Source: an uncultured Clostridia bacterium
GTDB lineage: Bacteria; Bacillota; Clostridia; Monoglobales; Monoglobaceae
NCBI GenBank assembly: GCA_945878965.1
Contig: CAMCUJ010000019.1
Coordinates: forward strand, 1-11,672
DNA length: 11,672 bases
Direction of reading: 5' to 3'
The notes under the pieces are model-generated. The model did no database searches and had not been told where the DNA came from. It worked only from the letters and a program-made list of their open reading frames with translations. Below, piece after piece: positions 5,505-11,672 of this stretch. The first letter of the stretch is position 1; the number at the start of each line of letters is the position of its first letter. The translations under genes were made by a program, and so were the position numbers.

Positions 5505-7310
5505 TTAATCAAGCTTAAGCACAGACATAAACGCCTCCTGAGGAACCTCGACAGAACCTACCTGACGCATACGCTTTTTACCTTCTTTCTGTTTTTCAAG
5601 CAGCTTTTTCTTTCGTGTAATATCGCCGCCGTAACACTTTGCAAGAACGTCCTTGCGCATAGCTCTTACAGTTTCTCTTGCTATAATTTTACTTCCGACA
5701 GCTGCCTGTATAGGAATTTCAAATAACTGTCTTGGGATAGATTCCTTAAGCTTCTCCGCAATTCTTCTTCCACGTGCATACGCCTTATCCTTATGAACTA
5801 TAAACGAAAGCGCGTCAACCATCTCACCGTTAAGAAGAATATCAAGCTTAACAAGGTCAGAACGCTCATAGCCCTTGAACTCATAATCAAACGAAGCATA
5901 ACCTCGTGTTCTTGATTTAAGTACATCAAAGAAATCATAGATAATCTCATTAAGCGGTAAATCATAGTTAAGTGAAACTCTTGTTTCGTCAAGATAAGTC
6001 ATATCAATGTAATTTCCTCGACGTTCCTGACATAGCTCCATAATACTTCCTACATAGTCCTTAGGAGTCATAATAGACGCTCTTACTATAGGCTCTTCCA
6101 TATAATTTATCTCCTGAGGTGACGGAAGATTGGTCGGATTATCAATATCAAGAACTGTACCGTCCGTCTTTATAACCTTGTATTCAACAGACGGAGCTGT
6201 AGTTACAAGATCAAGATTATATTCACGCTCTAAACGCTCCTGAATAATTTCCATATGAAGAAGTCCTAAGAAACCACATCTGAATCCAAAGCCAAGTGCC
6301 ACCGATGTTTCAGCATCAAACTGAAGTGCCGCATCATTTAGCTGAAGCTTTTCAAGCGCCTCCCTTAAGTCATCGTATCTTGCACCATCAGCCGGATAAA
6401 TTCCCGAATAAACCATAGGATTTACTTCCTTATATCCGGGAAGTGCCTCGCTTGCCGAATTATCCGCAGTTGTTACAGTATCACCGACTCTGACCTCACG
6501 GACATTCTTAATACTTGCAGCAATAAAACCAACCTCTCCGGCTGAAATTTCATCAGAGTTTACAGTTCCTGCCGGATTAAGATAACCTACCTCAACCACA
6601 TCAAACATTCCGCCGGTTGCCATCATTTTTATCTTATCGCCGACTCTTAGTTTTCCGTCAAAAACTCTTACATAAGCTATAACACCCTTATAAGCATCAT
6701 AATATGAATCAAAAATCAAAGCCTTAAACGGAGCATTAACATCACCTGAAGGTGCAGGCACTTTTTTAACAATATCCTCAAGCACCGCCTCAATATTTAT
6801 GCCGTTCTTAGCCGAAATAAGAGGAGCGTTTTCCGCTTCAATTCCTATAACGTCCTCAATCTCCTGTTTTACAAAATCAGGTCTTGCACTCGGCAAATCA
6901 ATCTTATTTATAACAGGAACAAGCTCCAAATCATGCTCAAGCGCAAGATAAGTATTTGCAAGCGTCTGAGCCTCAATTCCCTGAGCGGCATCAACGACTA
7001 AAATTGCACCCTCACAGGCAGCAAGGCTTCGTGATACCTCATAGTTAAAGTCAACGTGTCCCGGTGTATCTATAAGGTTCAAAATATATTCCTCACCGTC
7101 CTCAGCCTTATAAATCAGCTTTACGGCTCTCGCCTTTATGGTAATTCCTCGTTCACGCTCAAGATCCATATTATCAAGAATCTGAGCCTGCATTTCACGC
7201 TGAGTAAGTGCACCTGTAGTTTCAAGAAGTCTGTCCGCAAGCGTAGACTTGCCATGGTCTATATGTGCTATTATTGAAAAATTTCTTATATTCTTTTGAT
7301 AATCGTTCAT
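5505..7310 (-). CDS. lepA: Elongation factor 4 (LepA), ribosome back-translocase GTPase
   Basis: LepA/EF4 is a translational GTPase related to EF-G that acts on stalled or mistranslocated ribosomes and in ribosome assembly. The protein is 601 residues, full length for the family. The GTPase motifs are all present: P-loop AHIDHGKST (15-23), RERGITIKA switch I (52-60), DTPGH (81-85) with His85, and NKID (135-138). EF-G-like domains II, III and V follow. The LepA-specific C-terminal domain ends with the signature region [20 protein letters not shown] and closes in FMSVLKLD. The ATG at 7310 has GGAGG 5 nt upstream (7316-7320). Transcription probably starts at the promoter at 7354-7383 and continues into hemW across a 231-bp repeat-bearing spacer. 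Confidence 0.97.
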   Translation of the reverse strand: MNDYQKNIRNFSIIAHIDHGKSTLADRLLETTGALTQREMQAQILDNMDLERERGITIKARAVKLIYKAEDGEEYILNLIDTPGHVDFNYEVSRSLAACEGAILVVDAAQGIEAQTLANTYLALEHDLELVPVINKIDLPSARPDFVKQEIEDVIGIEAENAPLISAKNGINIEAVLEDIVKKVPAPSGDVNAPFKALIFDSYYDAYKGVIAYVRVFDGKLRVGDKIKMMATGGMFDVVEVGYLNPAGTVNSDEISAGEVGFIAASIKNVREVRVGDTVTTADNSASEALPGYKEVNPMVYSGIYPADGARYDDLREALEKLQLNDAALQFDAETSVALGFGFRCGFLGLLHMEIIQERLEREYNLDLVTTAPSVEYKVIKTDGTVLDIDNPTNLPSPQEINYMEEPIVRASIMTPKDYVGSIMELCQERRGNYIDMTYLDETRVSLNYDLPLNEIIYDFFDVLKSRTRGYASFDYEFKGYERSDLVKLDILLNGEMVDALSFIVHKDKAYARGRRIAEKLKESIPRQLFEIPIQAAVGSKIIARETVRAMRKDVLAKCYGGDITRKKKLLEKQKEGKKRMRQVGSVEVPQEAFMSVLKLD

Positions 7311-7353
7311 TTAATCCTCCGAAATTCAATAAATTCCTTAATTATATAGACTA

Positions 7354-7383
7354 ATTATACACCAAATTCTCACTCTCTGTCAA
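7354..7383 (-). promoter_or_regulatory. Sigma-A promoter of lepA-hemW
   Basis: On the minus strand TTGACA (7378-7383) and TATAAT (7354-7359) are both perfect consensus, with an 18-nt spacer. The predicted start near 7347 gives a leader of about 37 nt. It lies downstream of the permease terminator, so lepA is transcribed independently of the upstream genes. Confidence 0.8.
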
Positions 7384-7412
7384 GTGCTTGTATTTCTTTT
7401 GCGGCAGTTATC

Positions 7413-7443
7413 AAAAAAAGGAGAGGATATTTAAATCCACTCC
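7413..7443 (-). terminator. Rho-independent terminator of the purine permease unit
   Basis: On the minus strand GGAG-T-GGAT (7443-7435) pairs with ATCC-T-CTCC (7428-7420): two 4-bp stems around a T-T mismatch, with a 6-nt loop. Seven T follow (7419-7413). It lies 59 bp after the permease stop and before the lepA promoter. Confidence 0.75.
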
Positions 7444-7501
7444 CATATCTCATTTATATTTTTAACGTTTGACGATACCTTTCGCCTTTTCTGCCCTGTC
7501 G

Positions 7502-8851
7502 CTACATTATTCCTATGAATTTTAGTACAAAATACAGCATAAATAACGCTGTTGAAATCCACATAACCGCCTTGATATCCTTAATCTTTCCCGTACATAT
7601 TTTTAGTATTACCCATGAAAGCATACCGAACATAATACCGTTTGAAACGGAATAGGTAAGAGGCATAAATACAACTGCAATAAATCCGCTTATTACATCA
7701 GCAATATCACCGTCAAACTCCATATTCTTAACAGAGCTGAACATCAAAAGTCCGACAAACAGCATAGCCGGAGTTGTAGCAAATGCCGGAATTGCAGTAA
7801 ATAATGGTGCTAAAATAAGAGAAAGAAGAAACATTACAGCCGTTACAACAGATGTAAGACCTGTTCTTCCGCCGACAGAAACACCGGCGCTCGACTCAAC
7901 ATAGCTTGTAACTGTAGATGTTCCAAGACAAGCACCTACAACTGTACCAACCGCATCAGCAAGAAGTGCACCCTTAGCATTAGGAAGCTCGCCTTTCTCA
8001 TTAAGTAAATTGCCCTTTGCTGCAACACCTATAAGAGTTCCTACAGTATCAAATATGTCAGTAAATAAGAGTGTAAATATTACCACACAGAATGATGCTA
8101 AATTCTTGGTTATAAATCCAAAATCAAAGTTAAACATAACAGGCATTTCAAAGCTTAATCCTTTAAATGAAGGAATTAAAGAATAAACACCATTTTCAAT
8201 ATCAACAACATACCAGCCGCAAAGCTCGGCAATTATGCCCAAAATCCATGTAGCTATAATTCCTATAAGAATATCACCAGGAATTTTAAAGTGATGCAGT
8301 ACACCTATAATAAGCAAACCAAGCAATGATAAAACAAACTGCGGTGAACTGAATGAACCTATTGAAACAGTTGTTGCCTCGCTTGCTACAACAATCCCCG
8401 AATTAAGAAGTGCAATTATTGTAATAAACAAACCAATTCCCGCCGTAATACCAAACTTAAGGTTCTTTGGAATTTGATTTACAAGTGCCTCTCTGAAATT
8501 ACAGAACGATAGTACAATAAAAATTACACCTTCAATAAACACCGCAGTAAGTGCTACTTCATAAGGATATCCCATACCCATACATACAGTATAAGCAAAA
8601 AATGCGTTAATTCCCATACCGGACGCAAGTGCTACAGGATAATTCGCAAAAAACGCCATACATAGCGTTGCAATTGCCGCTGAAATCGCAGTCGCAGTAA
8701 AAATTGCTCCGTTTGATACACCCTCAATTGCACCAAGATAACTCGGATTAACTGCAAGAATGTACGCCATAGCAAGAAATGTTGTAATTCCTGCTATAAT
8801 CTCGGTTTTGACATTAGTACCGTTTTCTTTAAGTTTAAAAAATTTTTCCAT
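7502..8851 (-). CDS. NCS2-family purine permease (AzgA/PbuG/PbuO-like)
   Basis: This is a membrane transporter of the NCS2 family, AzgA branch, known for proton-coupled uptake of hypoxanthine, guanine or adenine. The 449-residue protein is hydrophobic throughout, consistent with 12-14 membrane segments. It has AGITTFLAMAYIL near the N-terminus (20-32), GMGINAFFAY (78-87), FTDIFDTVGTLIG (263-275) and GTSTVTSYVESSAG (310-323); the last two are the core substrate/ion motifs. The start is taken as the ATG at 8849-8851, 8 nt from GAGG (8860-8863). The GTG at 8860 overlaps that Shine-Dalgarno, and the ATG at 8857 is too close to it. Exact substrate cannot be told from sequence. No purine riboswitch is visible upstream. 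It follows the MIF-like gene by 55 bp, so co-transcription is plausible. Confidence 0.92.
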   Translation of the reverse strand: MEKFFKLKENGTNVKTEIIAGITTFLAMAYILAVNPSYLGAIEGVSNGAIFTATAISAAIATLCMAFFANYPVALASGMGINAFFAYTVCMGMGYPYEVALTAVFIEGVIFIVLSFCNFREALVNQIPKNLKFGITAGIGLFITIIALLNSGIVVASEATTVSIGSFSSPQFVLSLLGLLIIGVLHHFKIPGDILIGIIATWILGIIAELCGWYVVDIENGVYSLIPSFKGLSFEMPVMFNFDFGFITKNLASFCVVIFTLLFTDIFDTVGTLIGVAAKGNLLNEKGELPNAKGALLADAVGTVVGACLGTSTVTSYVESSAGVSVGGRTGLTSVVTAVMFLLSLILAPLFTAIPAFATTPAMLFVGLLMFSSVKNMEFDGDIADVISGFIAVVFMPLTYSVSNGIMFGMLSWVILKICTGKIKDIKAVMWISTALFMLYFVLKFIGIM

Positions 8852-8906
8852 TTCCATCACCTCAAATGTGAATTTTTATTATATTGTATTATTTTCTATA
8901 TTAAAT

Positions 8907-9251
8907 TTAAAAATTACTTCCGTTCCAACCCCAATGCTCGACCTCCTCATACTTTATATAAATTCTGTCTGCGGAAATTCCAAGAACACTGCTAACTATT
9001 TGAGTAATTTCACTTGTAAGTGCATCGTATGCCGAATTGCTTGCACTGCCGAAAATCTTTACCTCAACAAATGCAGTGTCTTTTTGGTCATCGCCCTTAA
9101 AATACATTTTAAGATTGTCCTCAAAGCTTAGCATAAGCCAGCTTTCACTCTTTCCCGGAATAAGTGATATGGCTTTTCCCAGACGTTCTTTAATCTCATT
9201 TCTTTTCTCGTCTGTTATATTTGCCGTCGTCTTTGTACTTATAAATGGCAT
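8907..9251 (-). CDS. MIF-like tautomerase (phenylpyruvate tautomerase/MIF family)
   Basis: The 114-residue protein belongs to the macrophage migration inhibitory factor group of the tautomerase superfamily, known as homotrimers with a catalytic N-terminal proline. The ATG at 9249-9251 gives MPFIST, exposing Pro after Met removal. Starting further upstream would bury that proline, and GGGTGG sits 9 nt before this ATG. Lys34 in PGKSESW aligns with MIF Lys32. The C-terminus LGISADRIYIKYEEVEHWGW-NGSNF closely parallels the human [27 protein letters not shown] region. There is no cysteine, so the CXXC redox motif of animal MIF is absent. The physiological substrate is unknown. It precedes the permease in the same direction; a functional link is only inference. 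Confidence 0.88.
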   Translation of the reverse strand: MPFISTKTTANITDEKRNEIKERLGKAISLIPGKSESWLMLSFEDNLKMYFKGDDQKDTAFVEVKIFGSASNSAYDALTSEITQIVSSVLGISADRIYIKYEEVEHWGWNGSNF

Positions 9252-9298
9252 TTTAATAATCCACCCTTCAATTAAAATTAATTTTATCATTTGTCTTT

Positions 9299-9327
9299 AG
9301 TTTATCATAAATTCGTCAAAAAATCAA
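9299..9327 (-). promoter_or_regulatory. Weak candidate promoter of the MIF-like gene
   Basis: On the minus strand TTGATT (9322-9327) and TAAACT (9299-9304) are spaced by 17 nt, each matching consensus at 4 of 6. Position and spacing fit, but the AT-rich context makes chance matches likely. Apart from this and the promoter at 9480-9508, I see nothing definite in the 318-bp divergent spacer 9252-9569. Confidence 0.3.
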
Positions 9328-9479
9328 GCAAGTTAAAATATTATGAATTATTTTGTTTAAAACAAATACAATAATACTTACTATAATCAAACATTTTCTG
9401 TTATGTAGCTATATTCTTTACTGAATTTATATAACTAAATAAAATTTTTAAAATAATTTAAAATTTTTTGAAAAAACTA

Positions 9480-9508
9480 TTGATTTTTATCTTTTTAAGT
9501 GTTATAAT
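9480..9508 (+). promoter_or_regulatory. Promoter of the small DUF6514-like gene
   Basis: TTGATT (9480-9485) and a perfect TATAAT (9503-9508) have a 17-nt spacer. The predicted start near 9515 gives a leader of about 55 nt ending in the strong AAAGGGGG ribosome binding site. Confidence 0.65.
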
Positions 9509-9569
9509 GAATATATTGGTACGGTTTAACAGCAAAAAGGGAATTATTTAATAAAGGGGGTTGTATACA

Positions 9570-9830
9570 TTGAGTATACAAATTTTAACTGAATCGGGGA
9601 ATTCGGTTAATGTAAACTACGGGATTACTGAGGTTTTTTCAAACAATCCTCAGATGTATGGGATATCTGCAAAATCATTAGGTGAGGATGATATTTCTTC
9701 TGACAATTATGAAGTTAACAACATTTTCTTCACTAAAGAAGAAGCCAAGGCTGTAATTTCTTATCTTTCAAAATATGAGGTCTGTCCTTGTAATATGAAA
9801 GATGTTCTTACAGATTTATTGGCTGTTTAA
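9570..9830 (+). CDS. Small DUF6514-like protein of unknown function
   Basis: This 86-residue soluble-looking protein has no signal peptide or membrane segment. Its pattern resembles what I recall of the clostridial DUF6514 family: an N-terminal strand, a central YGI (30-32), a variable loop, NIFFTKEEAKAVISYL (51-66), then VCPCNMKDVLTDLL (71-84), where family members often have VTP.xLxDVIED. The CPC at 72-74 is an unusual cysteine pair. The TTG at 9570 is chosen because AAGGGGG (9554-9560) lies 9 nt upstream. The in-frame TTG at 9561 abuts the Shine-Dalgarno and cannot be used sensibly. It has its own promoter and the downstream terminator at 9976-10009, so it is a monocistron facing ftsZ. No function can be assigned. 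Confidence 0.75.
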   Translation: MSIQILTESGNSVNVNYGITEVFSNNPQMYGISAKSLGEDDISSDNYEVNNIFFTKEEAKAVISYLSKYEVCPCNMKDVLTDLLAV

Positions 9831-9975
9831 TTATTTTTAAACATATTTAATTTCATTTTTTTAATTTAATTTTACAAATTTTTTATTTTTAACATTGTAA
9901 ATTTTCAGCGTTAATATTGAATGTTTAAAAATAAATACTTATTTTAACCCATTATTTTGCAGTTACAATACCATC

Positions 9976-10009
9976 AAAAAAAGCCGCAGCACATTTCGCT
10001 GCGGCTTTT
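9976..10009. terminator. Bidirectional terminator between the DUF6514-like gene and ftsZ
   Basis: AGCCGCAGC (9982-9990) pairs perfectly with GCTGCGGCT (9998-10006) around a 7-nt loop. There is an A-run on the left (9976-9982) and a T-run on the right (10006-10009). It can stop transcription from both convergent genes; the longer minus-strand T-run favours ftsZ. The rest of 9831-10102 is AT-rich without recognisable features except the repeat at 10078-10099. Confidence 0.88.
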
Positions 10010-10077
10010 AAGTTCTTCTTGTTAATTTTTGTTTTAATCTTTAATTCAAATGCTTGACAATAATATACTTCAACACG

Positions 10078-10099
10078 TTAATTATGCATTATTAATTAA
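10078..10099. repeat. AT-rich repeat copy after the ftsZ stop
   Basis: This 22-bp stretch centred on TGCATTAT matches 11632-11653 at 19 of 22 positions in the same orientation. It begins 3 bp beyond the ftsZ stop codon. AT richness lowers its significance. Confidence 0.4.
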
Positions 10100-10102
10100 A
10101 TT

Positions 10103-11257
10103 TCAATCTCTGTTTCTTAAAAAGACAGGAACATCAATACCGTCATCGTCTGTAAAGCGAGTAAACATATTTGAAGTTTCAATCTCAGGACTCTCTTCCT
10201 TTTCTGCAGCAACCTCATCAGGCTTTGATTCCTTTACTTCCTCCTTGATGCCGCCGAACAGGCTCTTACCCTCAGATACAGATTCTTTCTTAGCAGCGGC
10301 ATTCTGACCAAATCCCGTAGCAATAACTGTAATCTGAACTTCATCACCCATAGTTTCGTCAATAATAGCACCAAATATTAAGTTTACATCCTTATCTGCT
10401 GCTTCTTCAATAAGTTTTGCCGCCGCCTGAACCTCAAGCATAGACAAGTCACTTCCGCCGCTTATATTAAGAATTACACCCTTAGCACCGTCAATTGTTG
10501 TTTCAAGAAGAGGACTATGTATAGCTTTCTTCGCAGCTTCTTCAGCACGATTTTCACCGCTTGCAACACCTATTCCCATATGTGCAATTCCAGTATTCTT
10601 CATTATAGTTTTTACGTCTGCAAAGTCAAGACTGATAAGTCCCGATTTTGAAATCAAATCTGTTATACCCTGTATACCCTGCTTTAAAACATCATCAGCA
10701 AGCTTAAATGACTCTGTCATAGGAGTATTCTTATCTGCCATCTCAAGAAGCTTATCATTAGGAATTACAACCAAAGCATCAACCGATTTTTCAAGCTTTT
10801 CAATTCCTTCGGAAGCATTTTGAGCCCTTTTCTTTCCCTCAAACCAAAATGGCTTTGTAACTATTCCGACAGTCAAAGCTCCTAAATCCTTTGAAATCTC
10901 TGCAATAACAGGTGCCGCACCTGTTCCTGTACCTCCGCCCATTCCGGCCGTTACAAATACCATATCTGTCTTTTCACCTATAGCCTGAGCCAATTCTTCA
11001 CGGCTTTCTTCCGCTGCTTTTTCGCCAATTTCAGGTACCGCACCGGCTCCAAGACCTTTTGTTATCTTTTCACCTATCTGAACTTTTTTTGCAGCAAGTG
11101 ACAATGTAAGATCCTGTTTATCTGTATTTACCGATATAAAATCTACACTGTTTACTCCTGCATCTATCATTCGGTTTACAGCATTATTGCCTCCACCGCC
11201 TACTCCTATTACTTTTATCTGTGCCGGATTTGTTACGTCTGTTTCAAATTCAAACAC
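10103..11257 (-). CDS. ftsZ: Cell division GTPase FtsZ
   Basis: FtsZ polymerises into the cytokinetic ring at midcell and recruits the division machinery. The 384-residue protein has the GTP-binding core: [13 protein letters not shown] (18-30), the tubulin signature GGGTGTG (107-113) and NDKL (167-170). A T7 synergy loop (208-214) follows, then a variable acidic linker (~325-365) and the conserved C-terminal peptide [12 protein letters not shown] (373-384), used by FtsA/SepF-type anchors. The T7 loop reads ISLDFAD, with Ser209 where the family usually has Asn; the two acidic residues Asp211 and Asp214 are kept. The GTG start at 11255-11257 has AGGGGG 7 nt upstream. It seems monocistronic, with its own promoter (11414-11441) and a terminator at 9976-10009. 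Neither ftsA nor sepF is in the window. Confidence 0.97.
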   Translation of the reverse strand: MFEFETDVTNPAQIKVIGVGGGGNNAVNRMIDAGVNSVDFISVNTDKQDLTLSLAAKKVQIGEKITKGLGAGAVPEIGEKAAEESREELAQAIGEKTDMVFVTAGMGGGTGTGAAPVIAEISKDLGALTVGIVTKPFWFEGKKRAQNASEGIEKLEKSVDALVVIPNDKLLEMADKNTPMTESFKLADDVLKQGIQGITDLISKSGLISLDFADVKTIMKNTGIAHMGIGVASGENRAEEAAKKAIHSPLLETTIDGAKGVILNISGGSDLSMLEVQAAAKLIEEAADKDVNLIFGAIIDETMGDEVQITVIATGFGQNAAAKKESVSEGKSLFGGIKEEVKESKPDEVAAEKEESPEIETSNMFTRFTDDDGIDVPVFLRNRD

Positions 11258-11413
11258 GTTTCTTCCCCCTAACGTTTATCTAAGATTAACTCTGCTTGCA
11301 TTCTTTGTATATATTTAAGCTGTACAACTATTTATCAGATGTTCATTTAGTAAAATTTGAAAAATATATTTAAATTTAAATAGCTGTAAACATTTAAACA
11401 AAGCTATATATTT

Positions 11414-11441
11414 ATTATACCATTATTTTTTAATTTGTAAA
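11414..11441 (-). promoter_or_regulatory. Promoter of ftsZ
   Basis: On the minus strand TTTACA (11436-11441) and a perfect TATAAT (11414-11419) have a 16-nt spacer. The start near 11407 implies a leader of about 150 nt. That leader is AT-rich and repeats TACAGCT followed by TTAAAT (around 11379-11391 and 11315-11324), with unknown meaning. Confidence 0.65.
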
Positions 11442-11478
11442 TAGATTTTTAAAAAAATTTTTCAGAAATATTAAATTT

Positions 11479-11563
11479 TTTTTACAGCGTCTGAGGCACG
11501 TCACCACGCCGACGATGAGTCGGCGTGGTGAACCATCGGTGCCGTCAGCGGCTATTGTAAAAA
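11479..11563. repeat. 85-nt GC-rich folded element upstream of ftsZ
   Basis: Nested complementary segments make one imperfect palindrome: TTTTTAC/GTAAAAA (11479-11485 with 11557-11563), AGC/GCT (11486-11488 with 11551-11553), CTGA/TCAG and GGCAC/GTGCC (11491-11499 with 11539-11548, one bulged G). Inside is a perfect 12-bp stem CACCACGCCGAC/GTCGGCGTGGTG (11502-11513 with 11519-11530) around loop GATGA. Its GC content contrasts sharply with the AT-rich flanks. It could be a small palindromic mobile element (MITE-like) or a structured RNA. Its right arm overlaps the T-run of the terminator at 11559-11589. Confidence 0.7.
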
Positions 11564-11589
11564 GCCCGAAGCAAATAAATACTCCGAGC
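11559..11589 (-). terminator. Rho-independent terminator of the gene upstream of ftsZ
   Basis: On the minus strand GCTCGGAG (11589-11582) pairs with CTTCGGGC (11571-11564) with two G-U pairs and a 10-nt loop, followed by five T (11563-11559). It indicates that a minus-strand gene ends just to the right, and that ftsZ is transcribed separately from its own promoter. Confidence 0.65.
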
Positions 11590-11631
11590 CCTGCTTGTTT
11601 TATATCTTTTTGATATTCGCTTGCAATCACA

Positions 11632-11653
11632 TTAATTCTGCATTATGAACTAA
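11632..11653. repeat. Second AT-rich repeat copy, after a presumed stop codon
   Basis: It matches 10078-10099 at 19 of 22 positions. On the minus strand it begins at the probable stop of the gene entering from the right edge, mirroring the copy placed just after ftsZ. Confidence 0.35.
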
Positions 11654-11672
11654 TTTTCTTCGCCTTCTTCAT
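11650..11672 (-). CDS. Possible C-terminal codons of a gene entering from the right
   Basis: On the minus strand one frame reads EEGEEN and then TAG (11650-11652). Another reads MKKAKKISS and then TAA (11643-11645). The terminator at 11559-11589 argues that some gene ends here. The acidic tail would suit several proteins, including FtsQ/DivIB-like ones often found before ftsZ, but six codons cannot identify it. Confidence 0.25.

Noticed and set aside
5361..5726. 121-codon plus-strand reading frame
   Set aside because: It starts inside the inverted repeat and ends antisense to the lepA C-terminal region, which is clearly coding on the other strand.
8852..8860. GTG at 8860 or ATG at 8857 as permease start
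   Set aside because: GTG overlaps the GAGG Shine-Dalgarno and the first ATG is only 2 nt from it; the ATG at 8851 has 8-nt spacing.
9252..9290. 13-residue N-terminal extension of the MIF-like protein
   Set aside because: It would bury the catalytic N-terminal proline, and the ribosome binding site fits the internal ATG at 9251.
11430..11630. 66-codon minus-strand reading frame upstream of ftsZ
   Set aside because: It crosses a terminator, the 85-nt palindrome and the ftsZ promoter, and lacks a ribosome binding site.

Overview
The window reads as chromosomal DNA of a low-GC, spore-forming anaerobic Firmicute (class Clostridia). An Oscillospiraceae/Ruminococcaceae-like gut bacterium is my best guess. 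The reasons are AT-rich intergenic DNA, strong AGGAGG-type ribosome binding sites, consensus sigma-A promoters, an exported SpoIID/LytB-type protein, an archaeal/fungal-type aspartate-semialdehyde dehydrogenase, and a LepA-HemW gene pair. Everything is housekeeping or small accessory genes. I see no prophage, intact transposase, CRISPR array, rRNA or tRNA.

Layout, left to right. (1) At 1-614, minus strand, is the N-terminal part of an exported SpoIID/LytB-like protein, running off the left edge. (2) At 869-3832, plus strand, asd, dapA and dapB lie in order behind a perfect-consensus promoter. They encode three enzymes leading from aspartyl phosphate to tetrahydrodipicolinate, the precursor of DAP (peptidoglycan) and lysine. 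(3) At 3833-4091, between convergent dapB and hemW, is a series of small hairpins and a palindrome. (4) At 4092-7310, minus strand, lepA is followed by hemW. The 231 bp between them carries three copies of a palindromic repeat, two of which form a perfect 25-bp inverted repeat. (5) At 7502-9251, minus strand, are a MIF-like tautomerase and an NCS2 (AzgA-like) purine permease, ending at a terminator. (6) At 9570-9830, plus strand, is a small DUF6514-like protein with its own promoter, separated from convergent ftsZ by a bidirectional terminator. (7) At 10103-11257, minus strand, is ftsZ with its own promoter and a leader of about 150 nt. (8) At 11479-11672 are a GC-rich, strongly folded element, a terminator, and probably the last codons of another minus-strand gene.

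Functionally the window links cell-wall precursor synthesis (asd-dapA-dapB), cell-wall remodelling (SpoIID-like) and division (ftsZ) with translation quality control (lepA), heme trafficking (hemW) and purine uptake. I found no clear new protein system. The least explained material is non-coding: a hairpin repeat family whose stem arms co-vary between copies, a hairpin array bounded by direct repeats after dapB, and an 85-nt folded element upstream of ftsZ. Among proteins, the oddities are a Ser in place of the usual Asn in the FtsZ T7 loop and a cysteine-free bacterial MIF homologue.
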